Below, in pieces: positions 44,133-51,952 of a stretch of 64,000 nucleotides of DNA. The DNA is from JAOUGY01 sp963792365 (lineage in GTDB: Bacteria; Actinomycetota; Acidimicrobiia; Spongiisociales; ZC4RG35), in assembly GCA_963792365.1 (NCBI GenBank), contig CAWBVW010000008.1:62001-126000 (forward strand). Reading direction: 5' to 3'. The first letter of the stretch is position 1; each line of letters starts with the position of its first letter. The position numbers and the translations under genes were made by a program. The notes beneath the pieces are model-generated. The model saw nothing but the letters and a program-made list of their open reading frames with translations, was not told the DNA's origin and did no database searches.

Positions 44133-44318
44133 ATGGGCTTGCCCAAGGGTTCCGAACTCATCGTCATCTTGCTCGTGGTCTTGCTGCTCTTCGGAGCCCG
44201 CAAGTTGCCCGAACTCGCACGTTCACTGGGCGCTTCTGCCAAGGAGTTCCGCAAGGGCATCGCAGAGGGTGCTTCGGAAGACGAAGTCAACACGCCCGGA
44301 CCTGGTTCCGACTCGTAA
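44133..44318 (+). CDS. tatA: TatA/E-type twin-arginine translocase subunit
   Basis: 61 residues: a short N-terminal transmembrane helix (LIVILLVVLLLFG), the hinge and amphipathic helix ARKLPELARSLGASAKEFRKG, and an acidic tail. This is the pore-forming TatA type; tatC is not in the window. It lies just upstream of an ECF sigma operon, reminiscent of the mycobacterial sigE-rseA-htrA-tatB grouping. Confidence 0.9.
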   Translation: MGLPKGSELIVILLVVLLLFGARKLPELARSLGASAKEFRKGIAEGASEDEVNTPGPGSDS

Positions 44319-44362
44319 TCGTGGGTGGCCCCGCACGCGGGGCGACCGATTTCCTGTGTTCA

Positions 44363-44388
44363 GGAACTTCCGCCGCCCGTCCGGCGTT
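44363..44388 (+). promoter_or_regulatory. ECF-type promoter of the sigma gene
   Basis: GGAAC (44363-44367), 17 nt, CGTT (44385-44388): a good match to SigE/RpoE-class ECF promoters, 17 nt before ATG 44406. It suggests positive autoregulation. Confidence 0.6.
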
Positions 44389-44405
44389 GTCGGTGGGGAC
44401 GGTTC

Positions 44406-44909
44406 ATGACTGAGCCGGCTCCCGACACCTGGGAAGACGTGGCGCGAAAGCATGGGCGGAAGATCTACAACTTCGCGTATCGGCTGTGTGGAAATCCGGA
44501 CGACGCAGCCGACCTGGTTCAAGAAGTCTTACTCCGCGTTCGACGCGGCCTCGACGGGTACACGCCCGGATCGTTCGACGGCTGGCTGTGGCGCATCACA
44601 CGCAATGCCTTTCTCGACGATGTGCGGAAACGCAAACGTCGCCCCACCGTCCCGCTCCCCGAGCAGACCGATCGTATGTCCAATTGGGCGTCGCCCGATC
44701 CCGACGAGGTGCTCGCGTCGATGCGCCTCGGCGAGGACATCCAGAAGGCGTTGCTCGACCTCCCGTACGAGTTCCGCGAGGCGGTCGTGATGTGTGACGT
44801 GATCGGCTTGACCTATGAGGAGATAGCGGCTGCAGTCGACTCCCCCATCGGGACGGTCCGCAGCCGCATCCATCGTGGTCGGAAGCTCCTGAAGGAACGC
44901 TTGTCATGA
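44406..44909 (+). CDS. ECF sigma factor (SigE/RpoE class)
   Basis: 167 residues. Region 2 is NFAYRLCGNPDDAADLVQEVLLRV and FDGWLWRITRNAFLDDVRKRKRR; region 4 is LPYEFREAVVMCDVIGLTYEE and GTVRSRIHRGRKLLKERL. The ATG at 44406 starts the conserved part. It overlaps the anti-sigma gene by 4 bp. Together with the RseB-like gene it forms an envelope-stress style cassette. Confidence 0.93.
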   Translation: MTEPAPDTWEDVARKHGRKIYNFAYRLCGNPDDAADLVQEVLLRVRRGLDGYTPGSFDGWLWRITRNAFLDDVRKRKRRPTVPLPEQTDRMSNWASPDPDEVLASMRLGEDIQKALLDLPYEFREAVVMCDVIGLTYEEIAAAVDSPIGTVRSRIHRGRKLLKERLS

Positions 44910-45337
44910 TGCATCCTGACGAGCTGTTGTCTGCCCATCTCGACGGCGAGCTCGCCGATCACGAACGCAGGCGAGTCGCCACCCACCTCGTCGAATGCGA
45001 ACGCTGTCGGTCTGAGCTCGCCGACCTGTCCCGTGCACGAGCGGCGGTTCGGTCGCTCCCGATGATCGAACTTCCGAGTGAGGTGGCGGAGCTGGTCGGG
45101 ATTCCAGCGCCACCGACACCGATCCGTAGGCGACCGCTGGCCTGGGTGGGCGCTGCCGCCGCAGCCGCCCTGATGATCTTCGTAGGGGCGGCGGCGCTGA
45201 CAGCGCCCGAACCCCAGCAGATCAGTCCCCCAGAGTTGACGGCCGTGTACGGCGCCGTCTCGTCCAACGATCCTGCATTCTCGGTCGTGAAGGTCGCTGC
45301 GGTGACCCAGGCTGCCACCACCGGTGGCGCACGATGA
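44906..45337 (+). CDS. zinc-containing (ZAS) anti-sigma factor
   Basis: 143 residues. The HxxxCxxC zinc motif (His27, Cys31, Cys34 in THLVECERC) lies in the N-terminal ASD-like domain; one transmembrane helix spans about 78-98 and a short extracytoplasmic tail follows. It should hold the ECF sigma factor at the membrane. Its stop overlaps the next start (ATGA). Confidence 0.9.
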   Translation: MMHPDELLSAHLDGELADHERRRVATHLVECERCRSELADLSRARAAVRSLPMIELPSEVAELVGIPAPPTPIRRRPLAWVGAAAAAALMIFVGAAALTAPEPQQISPPELTAVYGAVSSNDPAFSVVKVAAVTQAATTGGAR

Positions 45338-46281
45338 GGCGACGAGGTCTGGTCATCGCGATCGCCGTGGTTGCGATCCTGCTCGGTGCACCTCTGGCTG
45401 CGTCGGCCGAAGACCTGGAGCCCTTCGTGGAGAGGAGCGCCCAAGCCGATTTCACAGGACAGCAGGTGGTGTCCTGCGACACACCTGACGGAACCCGCTC
45501 GGTCGTGATCGACCTGGTGCAGGCGGACGGTGTCACCGTCGCCCGCAACGCGGTCGGAGGCGACACCCGGGTCCGGGTTGCCGGTGGCTCGTTCTCGGTG
45601 GTCACCGACGACGGCATCAGCGGGACATCGGCCTCGTTGTCCCAGCCGGCACCGGTCGGCTCGTACCGCGTCACCCGAGTCGAAAACGCCACGATGCTCG
45701 GACGTCAAGCGCAGCGGTTGATCGTCTCCGATGCGGACGGGCTGACGAGGGCGACGATGACCTTCGATCTCGAGACCGGGGCGTTGCTCGCAGCTCGAAT
45801 CAGGAATGCGGATGGCAGCGTCTATTGCGCCGTGAGAATGGTCGAGTTCGACGACCAAGCTCCGAATGTGGCCGACGATCTCCCGGCCGAGGCGCAGCGG
45901 CGTATGGAGACCGTGGGTGCTCCTGACGATGCTCGGCTGCCGGAGGACCTGGCCGGCTTCAGCCGGCTCGAGACGTACGCCTGGGACCGAGGTGGCGTGC
46001 TCGCCTACTACTCCGACGGGCTGTTTTCTTTCGCTCTGCTGGCCACCGACCGTGCGGTCGTGCTGGACGACTCGGGCGCTCGGGCCGTCCAGGTGGATGG
46101 CGGAGAGTACGTCCGGTGGTTCGGAGCCGGCCAGGCGATCTATGTCTGGGAAACCGCCGACGGCGGTTTGGCGATGTACGGCGACCTACCGCTCGACCTC
46201 CAAGACCAAGTGCTCGACGCGCTGCCAGAGCCCGCCCGCTTCGGGATCCTCGCACGCTGGTGGCGAAACCTGTTCGGCTGA
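45334..46281 (+). CDS. MucB/RseB-like sigma regulatory protein
   Basis: 315 residues with a signal peptide ending near ASA-ED (residue 25). The sequence fits a MucB/RseB-type lipid- or envelope-sensing protein: DFTGQQVVSCDTPDGTRS, SYRVTRVENATMLGRQAQRLIV and MTFDLETGALLAARIRNADG, then a second beta domain. In other bacteria such proteins bind the anti-sigma factor and tune its release. The similarity is moderate; the operon position strengthens the call. Confidence 0.75.
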   Translation: MRRRGLVIAIAVVAILLGAPLAASAEDLEPFVERSAQADFTGQQVVSCDTPDGTRSVVIDLVQADGVTVARNAVGGDTRVRVAGGSFSVVTDDGISGTSASLSQPAPVGSYRVTRVENATMLGRQAQRLIVSDADGLTRATMTFDLETGALLAARIRNADGSVYCAVRMVEFDDQAPNVADDLPAEAQRRMETVGAPDDARLPEDLAGFSRLETYAWDRGGVLAYYSDGLFSFALLATDRAVVLDDSGARAVQVDGGEYVRWFGAGQAIYVWETADGGLAMYGDLPLDLQDQVLDALPEPARFGILARWWRNLFG

Positions 46282-46601
46282 GGCAGCTCGGAGGTGGTCG
46301 GCGCGAATGGCGACACGGGTGCCCTACTCCACTGTCCTCGAGGCTGGGAGATCCCCCCCTGCTCCGCCTTCGGCGAAGCTGTCCCCCCTGCGGGGGGACA
46401 AGACAAGTGGGGCCCTATTCGGTGCTCCACCCGTCAGGCGTGAGGCGTGTCTAGCGACTATGTGCCCCAAAAAGGGAGGGGGGTTCAAACCTTCCGTGTT
46501 CGCACCAAGATGCGACAAGGCACCCAAGAGGAGTCTGCGAGTGACGTTCTACGTATGACGTTCTACGAAACAGCGGCACGACGTTCGCGAGGGCCCCGGA
46601 C
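46282..46601. other. intergenic region with GC-rich hairpin and heptamer repeat
   Basis: 320 bp without a gene. It holds the hairpin GTCCCCCC-tgc-GGGGGGAC (46381-46399), a purine-rich stretch, a T-arm-like segment near 46480-46500 that does not fold as tRNA, and the second ACGTTCT repeat (46544-46567). Confidence 0.6.
46544..46567. repeat. second ACGTTCT heptamer repeat
   Basis: ACGTTCT, ACGTATG, ACGTTCT, ACG; 22 of 24 bases match 43952-43975. Confidence 0.75.
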
Positions 46602-47060
46602 TCAGATCGATGCAAGCGCTTCTTGGTAGCTGTCGAAGCTGCGGGCTTGGCCGATGTTCTCGGTGGAGATGATCGCCCGGATGATGCCTGTCTCGTCGAG
46701 AACGTAAGTTGCGCGTATTGCGCAGCCGATCTGCTCGTCGAAACATCCGTAGGCGCGAGACACGGCGCCATGGGGCCAGTGATCCGAGAGGATCTTGAAC
46801 CCAAAGCCCTCCTGTTCGGTCCATGCACGGTTCGAATAGAAGTGGTCGCACGAGATGGCGACCACGTTGGCGTCGGCCGCGTCGAGTGAATGGAGGTTGT
46901 CGCGAATCGAGCACAGCTCGCCCTGGCAGGTGCGACTGAAAGCAAATGGGAAGAAGACGATGAGGGACTTCTTGCCTCGTAGATCGGACAACGAGACGGG
47001 CCTTCGGCCCTGGTCCATGAGCGTGAAATCGGGTGCAGATTCGCCAACGGCGGCGGCCAT
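46602..47060 (-). CDS. peroxiredoxin (AhpE/BCP type)
   Basis: 152-residue thioredoxin-fold peroxidase. GESAPDFTLMDQGRRPVSLSDLRG, then the peroxidatic cysteine in FAFSRTCQGEL (Cys45), with the supporting Arg in GCAIRATYVLDETG. The change from the usual TPxCT/TxxC to SRTCQGELC resembles actinobacterial one-cysteine AhpE-type enzymes. Cytosolic peroxide reduction. Confidence 0.9.
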   Translation of the reverse strand: MAAAVGESAPDFTLMDQGRRPVSLSDLRGKKSLIVFFPFAFSRTCQGELCSIRDNLHSLDAADANVVAISCDHFYSNRAWTEQEGFGFKILSDHWPHGAVSRAYGCFDEQIGCAIRATYVLDETGIIRAIISTENIGQARSFDSYQEALASI

Positions 47061-47139
47061 GATCGTGTCCCCTTCTGGTCGTCGTCGGGAGCGACGCTAG
47101 CGAGGCCCGGCCGTTCAGGTAGACCCGACCAGGAGGAGG

Positions 47140-48213
47140 TCACATGTCTTCGAGGAGCACCCGTGCGGCGTAGGCGACGGAATCATCGATCTCGTCGGCA
47201 GTGGGAAACCTCCCCTGCCGGGTCCACATCGCGTTCAGCGAATCGGCTCCGAACCTGTTTTCGATCTCCAACGAGAACTCGTACCCGCGTTGGATGTCGT
47301 GACCATCCACGAAGGTCGCCGAGAACGCCGAGCCGGCTACGGCATCGCCGAGATCACGTTCGGCGTCGCGAGCGGTGTCCATGTCGTGCAAGCGAGGCAG
47401 CAGATGGCCGGCGGCCCGCTCGACCAGCAAACGCCGGTACCCACCGGTCAAACCGAGGAACGCACCGAGTTCACGTTGAGCGGCTGCGATCTCTGGCGAG
47501 TCGAACAATCCGGCTATTTGTTCAGGGTCGATGCCGCCCTCGAGCCGACTCGGGTCGAGGCCCTGCATCATCTCCATGAGCGCATCAGGGCTGATCTTGA
47601 GATGTCGTCCGCTCTCGGTGAGCAGGTCTACGAGGTGGTCGGTGGTGAAGGGCACCCTGAACATCGCCCGATGGGCCGTCTCGTGCAACGACGCCCACAG
47701 TCTCACGTCTCGGGGGTCGAACCCATGCTCGGAGGTGAACCGATCGATGTTCGGGACCACATAGGTGATGGGTCCTTCACCGGTGGCGGGAACTCCGGCA
47801 TCGAACCCGGCCATGACCCAACCGGCGAGCGTTCCCACAAGGGTCCCGAGTTGCATGCCGATCATGGCCGGGGCCAACTGACCCATCATGGCTCCGGCCG
47901 GTCCCAGGGCGTCCGTGTCGATGATGTTGGCGAAGGGCTCGGCGAGATATCGGAAACCGTCCATGTTGCGGTCCGCCCATTCGCGAGCGTCCACTGGAAG
48001 CACGTCAGGCGCCGGCGTCATGGCGAACGGGGCCGCTTGTTCCACCTGGAACTCGGCGAGACGTGTGAGCTCACGGAACTCCTCGGCCGCCCATGGATCG
48101 ACCGGGGTCTTCTCACCGGTGAGATGGTGGCTGATCTCCGCGGCGAGTCTGAGGTTCACCGGCCCCGGCTGGTTGAACAACTCGAACAACTTGGAGAAGA
48201 GATCATCGGACAT
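47140..48213 (-). CDS. zinc-dependent metalloprotease (DUF2342, F420-associated type)
   Basis: 357 residues of the actinobacterial DUF2342 family, often annotated as coenzyme F420 biosynthesis associated without a demonstrated reaction. WADRNMDGFRYLAEP, GMQLGTLVGTLAGWVMAGFD and the zinc motif ASLHETAHRAMF (HExxH) are clear; the C-terminus has SATFVDGHDIQRGYEF. The start is ATG 48213. Confidence 0.87.
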   Translation of the reverse strand: MSDDLFSKLFELFNQPGPVNLRLAAEISHHLTGEKTPVDPWAAEEFRELTRLAEFQVEQAAPFAMTPAPDVLPVDAREWADRNMDGFRYLAEPFANIIDTDALGPAGAMMGQLAPAMIGMQLGTLVGTLAGWVMAGFDAGVPATGEGPITYVVPNIDRFTSEHGFDPRDVRLWASLHETAHRAMFRVPFTTDHLVDLLTESGRHLKISPDALMEMMQGLDPSRLEGGIDPEQIAGLFDSPEIAAAQRELGAFLGLTGGYRRLLVERAAGHLLPRLHDMDTARDAERDLGDAVAGSAFSATFVDGHDIQRGYEFSLEIENRFGADSLNAMWTRQGRFPTADEIDDSVAYAARVLLEDM

Positions 48214-48323
48214 GTCCTCTCTCAAGGTAGACGGTCGAGCCGCAATGGAGTGATGTGCCACGCGCGAGCCCGGCCCACAGCCGACGCCGACAGCCGACGG
48301 CCCGGGTCTGGCGGTCGACCGCC

Positions 48324-48344
48324 GGCCGTCTGCCGTTGGCCACG
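48324..48344. repeat. heptanucleotide repeat before moaE
   Basis: GGCCGTC, TGCCGTT, GGCCACG, with GCCGAC-type units also just upstream near 48277-48300. Confidence 0.5.
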
Positions 48345-48362
48345 TGCGATGCGTCGGAGCCG

Positions 48363-48368
48363 TATCCT
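48363..48368 (+). promoter_or_regulatory. leaderless -10 box of moaE
   Basis: TATCCT, 7 nt, ATG 48376. Confidence 0.5.
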
Positions 48369-48375
48369 CCGACGG

Positions 48376-48799
48376 ATGGCGTCTATCCGCGTAGGCATTC
48401 GCGAGGAGCCGATCGACGTGGCGGCGTTGGTGGCCGAGGTGGGCCGGCCCGATGCGGGTGCGACCGCGTTGTTCCTGGGGACGGCTCGTGACCACTCCCC
48501 GGGCAAGGATGGGGTCACCCATCTCGAGTACGAGGCGTACCGCGAGCATGTCGAGGGGTCGCTGCAGCGCCATCGCCGAGGAGGCGGCCGGCCGCTGGCC
48601 GGTGCTGTCGATGGTCGTGGAGCATCGGGTCGGCATCGTCGAGGTGGGCCAAGCCTCGGTGGCAGTCGCCGTGTCGACCGCCCATCGCGGCGACTCATTC
48701 GAGGCTGCCCGCTTCGTGATCGACGAGTTGAAAGAGCGTGCTCCCATCTGGAAACGCGAGCATTGGCCAGGTGGCGCAGAGTGGGTCGAAGGCGCCTGA
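48376..48799 (+). pseudogene. moaE: molybdopterin synthase catalytic subunit, frameshifted
   Basis: MoaE transfers sulfur to precursor Z in molybdopterin synthesis. The first frame gives IREEPIDVAALVAEV, ALFLGTARDHSPG and LEYEAYREHVEGSL. A single frame change at about 48560-48570 then leads to AIAEEAAGRWPVLSMVVEHR, VGIVEVGQASVAVAVSTAHR and IDELKERAPIWKREHW in the next frame. Both halves are well conserved and add up to the usual length of about 140 residues, so a sequencing error is possible. Confidence 0.85.
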
Positions 48800-48967
48800 T
48801 GACCACGCCGAGAGATCTTGCATCGTGCACGATTTCGACTGCGTCGTTCGGCTCGGGTTCGCCCGTAGGTTTTGGGTTTTTTTCCGGGCTTTGGCCGCTG
48901 GCGAAGGTGTCCCACGCCTAAAGTCTCGGGCGCCCCCACCCCCACATTCCCAGCGAGGAGCGAAGCA

Positions 48968-50851
48968 ATGACCACTCTCACCGAGCGATCAGGCCCCGCC
49001 GGATCGACTCAGGGAACTCGTACGGTGGCGTCGTACGTGCGGGAGTGGGCAGAGAAGCTTCCCGACGGTGTCGCGATGCGCGAGAAGGACTTCGGGATCT
49101 GGCAGGAGATCACGTGGTCGGAACTCTGGGAGAACGTACAGCTCGCCGCAAACGGCTTGTTGGCTCTCGGCGCCAACCAAGGTGACCGCATTTCGATCCA
49201 TGCCGAGGATCGACCCGAGTGGGTGATCCTCGATCTCGCCACGGTCGCCATCCGTGGCATCACGGTGGGTCTGTATCCGACCAATCCGGCGGCCGAGGTC
49301 GAGTACCTGCTGTCGGACTCGGGAGCGAAGATCCACCTTGCCGAAGACCAGGAACAGGCCGACAAGGTGCTCGAGGTCATCGGGAATCTCCCGGATCTGC
49401 GAAAGATCATCCATGTCGAACCGCGCGGCTTCCGGCAATACCGAGACGACGAGCGATTCATCTTCTGGGATGACTTCCTCGAACTCGGCCGGGAGTACCG
49501 GGCGAGTCATCCGGGTGAACTGGCGTCGATCATGGCCACCGCCGAACCAGACGACATCATGACGCTGGTCTACACCTCAGGCACCACCGGTCCCCCCAAG
49601 GGCGCGATGCTTGCCAACTCCAACTTCGCCTTCTGCGCCGACACCGTGATCAACGTCGACGGCCGCCTTCCCGGCAACAAGAAGCCGAATCCCGACGATC
49701 AGATTCTCACCTACCTCCCGTTGTGCCATGTGGCCGAGAGGATCTTCTCCACCTGGACGATGGCGGCTGCCGGCCCGGTGCTCAACTTCGCCGAGTCGAT
49801 CGACACGGTTCAGGAGAACCTGCGTGAGGTCCAGCCCACCCTGTTCTTCGCCGTTCCGCGGATTTGGGAGAAGATCCACGCTTCCATCGTGATCAAGGCC
49901 CGAGATGCAACGTTCTTCAAGAGGAAGTGGTCGGAGCTCGGCTTCGCAATGGCGAAGTTCGTCGGGCGCCAACGAATCGAAAACGGCGGGTCGCACACCC
50001 CGGCCAGCCGGCTCGTCTACGCGATCGGCTACCCGCTGTTGTTCAGAGCCCTCCGTGAGAGGATCGGGCTTCGTCGCTGCCGGTGGGCGGGAACGGGAGC
50101 GGCCGCGATCGCTCCGGAGGTGATCGAGTTCTTCCATGGACTGGGTGTGAATCTGTACGAGTTGTACGGCATGACCGAGAACTCGGCGGTGGCGACCGTG
50201 AACTTCACAGGTCGCATGAAGCTCGGGACCGTCGGAGAGCCCTACCCGGGAACCGAGCTGAAGCTCGACCCCGACACCGGCGAGATCCTCACGAAGCATC
50301 CAGGTGTGTTCAAGGGCTACTGGAACAAGCCACAGCAGACTGCCGACACGTTCACCGAGGACGGATTCCTCAGGACCGGTGATGTCGGAGAGCTGGTCGA
50401 TGGCACCCACATCAAGATCGTGGACCGCATCAAGCACATCATCATCACCTCGGGCGGCAAGAACATCTCCCCCTCGGAGATCGAGAACTCCCTCAAGACG
50501 TCGCCATACGTCAAAGAGGCGATGGTGATCGGCGACGGCAAGAAGTACCTGACCGCGCTCATCGGAATCGAGCTCGACACGGTCGGAGACTGGGCGACTC
50601 GCAAGGGCCTCCCGTACACCACCTATCGAGACCTGTCGGAGAAACCAGAGGTTCTCGACCTCATCCAGAAGGTCGTCGACGGCACGAACGCCAAACTCGC
50701 CAGGGTCGAGAACATCCGCAAGTTCCGCCTGATCCCCAAGGAGCTCGATCACGAGGACGGCGAGCTCACCGCCACCCAGAAGCTCAAGCGCACTGCCATG
50801 GACGAGATGTTCGGCGATCTGATCGAGTCGATGTACGCGAGCAAGGGTTGA
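48968..50851 (+). CDS. long-chain acyl-CoA synthetase (AMP-forming)
   Basis: 627-residue adenylate-forming ligase of the FadD15-like type. The P-loop is LVYTSGTTGPPKGAML; YGMTENSAVATVN, RTGDVGELVDGTHIKIVDR and the hinge lysine region TSGGKNISPSEIEN follow, and the C-terminal catalytic lysine lies near LTATQKLKR. GAGGAG (48955-48960) is 7 nt before ATG 48968. The next gene starts 3 bp after its stop, so it is joined to the liv-type importer, suggesting that the imported acid is activated to a CoA ester. Confidence 0.93.
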   Translation: MTTLTERSGPAGSTQGTRTVASYVREWAEKLPDGVAMREKDFGIWQEITWSELWENVQLAANGLLALGANQGDRISIHAEDRPEWVILDLATVAIRGITVGLYPTNPAAEVEYLLSDSGAKIHLAEDQEQADKVLEVIGNLPDLRKIIHVEPRGFRQYRDDERFIFWDDFLELGREYRASHPGELASIMATAEPDDIMTLVYTSGTTGPPKGAMLANSNFAFCADTVINVDGRLPGNKKPNPDDQILTYLPLCHVAERIFSTWTMAAAGPVLNFAESIDTVQENLREVQPTLFFAVPRIWEKIHASIVIKARDATFFKRKWSELGFAMAKFVGRQRIENGGSHTPASRLVYAIGYPLLFRALRERIGLRRCRWAGTGAAAIAPEVIEFFHGLGVNLYELYGMTENSAVATVNFTGRMKLGTVGEPYPGTELKLDPDTGEILTKHPGVFKGYWNKPQQTADTFTEDGFLRTGDVGELVDGTHIKIVDRIKHIIITSGGKNISPSEIENSLKTSPYVKEAMVIGDGKKYLTALIGIELDTVGDWATRKGLPYTTYRDLSEKPEVLDLIQKVVDGTNAKLARVENIRKFRLIPKELDHEDGELTATQKLKRTAMDEMFGDLIESMYASKG

Positions 50852-50854
50852 TTG

Positions 50855-51823
50855 GTGCCGATCATCGCCCAGATCGGCCTCGATGGGTTCGACAAGTTGC
50901 TGTTCGCCGTGCTCAATGGACTAGGTCTGGGCGCGATCTACGCACTGCTGGCGCTCGGGTTCGTGATCATCTTCAAGGCAACCCAGGTGGTGAACTTTGC
51001 GCATGGGTCGCTAGCTGCCGTCGGCGCGTTCCTCACGGCCGCCCTCGCCACGGTGCTCAACTTTCCGGGGAGGTTCTTCGATGCGGGGCCGCAGTGGCTC
51101 CAGTGGGCCATCTCGGCGTTGTTCGCGGTCCTCGCGACGGGAGTCGTCGGTCTCATCGCCGAGCGGTTGTTCATCCGGCCGATGATCGGTGAGCCGCTCT
51201 TCTCCGTGGCGATCATCACAGTGGGGGTCGACGCGGTGATCCGCCCCATCACCGACGACTTCATCGGCAACGGCGTGCGGACGATCGGCGACCCGTGGGG
51301 CATCTCGGTGAGCCCGATCGGCAACCTCAACATCAACACCACCCAGATCGTGACCTTTGGGGTGTCACTCGTGTGTGTGGGTTTGGTGGCGTGGTTCTTC
51401 CGGAGCCGGCTGGGGATTGCCATGCGCGCCACCGCATTCGATCAGGAGGCCGCCCAGGCCCAGGGCATCGACGTCGGCCGGATCTTCGCGGTGGCGTGGG
51501 CGATCGGTGCCATGTTGGCGGCTGTGGCCGGCATCTTCTCGTCGATGGCGCCTCGATCCGCGGGCGTGTCGAACACCACCGCATTCGTTGTGTTCAGGGC
51601 GTTCCCGGCCATCATCATCGGCGGGCTCGACTCGGTGCTCGGGGCGGTCGTCGGTGGGTTCCTCGTGGGGATCTCCGAAGTGGTCATCGGCACGTACACC
51701 GCAGGCTATTCCAACGTGCTGGGTGTCGGTTTCGGAGGGGTGGTGCCATACCTCCTGATGTTGATCTTCCTGCTCGTCAGACCGTATGGCCTGTTCGGTA
51801 CCGAGGAGATCCGGCGTGTCTGA
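50855..51823 (+). CDS. livH: branched-chain-type ABC transporter permease
   Basis: 322-residue permease with about eight membrane helices, LivH group: LNGLGLGAIYALLALGFVII, TQVVNFAHGSLAAVGAF and the cytoplasmic loop MRATAFDQEAAQAQGID that contacts the ATPase. It starts at GTG 50855 (TTG 50852 possible) with AAGGG upstream, 3 bp after the ligase stop. Confidence 0.92.
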   Translation: MPIIAQIGLDGFDKLLFAVLNGLGLGAIYALLALGFVIIFKATQVVNFAHGSLAAVGAFLTAALATVLNFPGRFFDAGPQWLQWAISALFAVLATGVVGLIAERLFIRPMIGEPLFSVAIITVGVDAVIRPITDDFIGNGVRTIGDPWGISVSPIGNLNINTTQIVTFGVSLVCVGLVAWFFRSRLGIAMRATAFDQEAAQAQGIDVGRIFAVAWAIGAMLAAVAGIFSSMAPRSAGVSNTTAFVVFRAFPAIIIGGLDSVLGAVVGGFLVGISEVVIGTYTAGYSNVLGVGFGGVVPYLLMLIFLLVRPYGLFGTEEIRRV

Positions 51824-51904
51824 TCCCCGCATGGCTCCTCGTGTCCGGTCTTCGGTCCCCCGGCCCGGGTCATCGACTGCTCGTCTGTTGGGCCGCCTGG
51901 CTAA

Positions 51905-51929
51905 GTACTCAGTACTCCGTACTCGGTAC
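51905..51929. repeat. GTACTCN heptamer repeat
   Basis: GTACTCA, GTACTCC, GTACTCG, GTAC in the livH-livM gap. Confidence 0.7.
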
Positions 51930-51930
51930 C

Positions 51931-51949
51931 GCGCCTCCGCAGGAGGCGC
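51931..51949 (+). promoter_or_regulatory. hairpin containing the livM Shine-Dalgarno
   Basis: Perfect 8-bp stem GCGCCTCC-gca-GGAGGCGC. The 3' arm holds GGAGG, the ribosome site for ATG 51953, so folding would hide it. Confidence 0.55.
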
Positions 51950-51952
51950 GCC

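Noticed and set aside
46440..46515. Possible tRNA: GGTTCAAACC T-loop-like sequence followed by CGCACCA.
   Set aside because: No matching 5' acceptor strand or D-arm can be placed at the right distance, and the T-stem needs two G-T pairs.
49577..50752. 391-codon minus-strand frame under the acyl-CoA synthetase.
   Set aside because: Antisense shadow of a well conserved ligase, no family motif.
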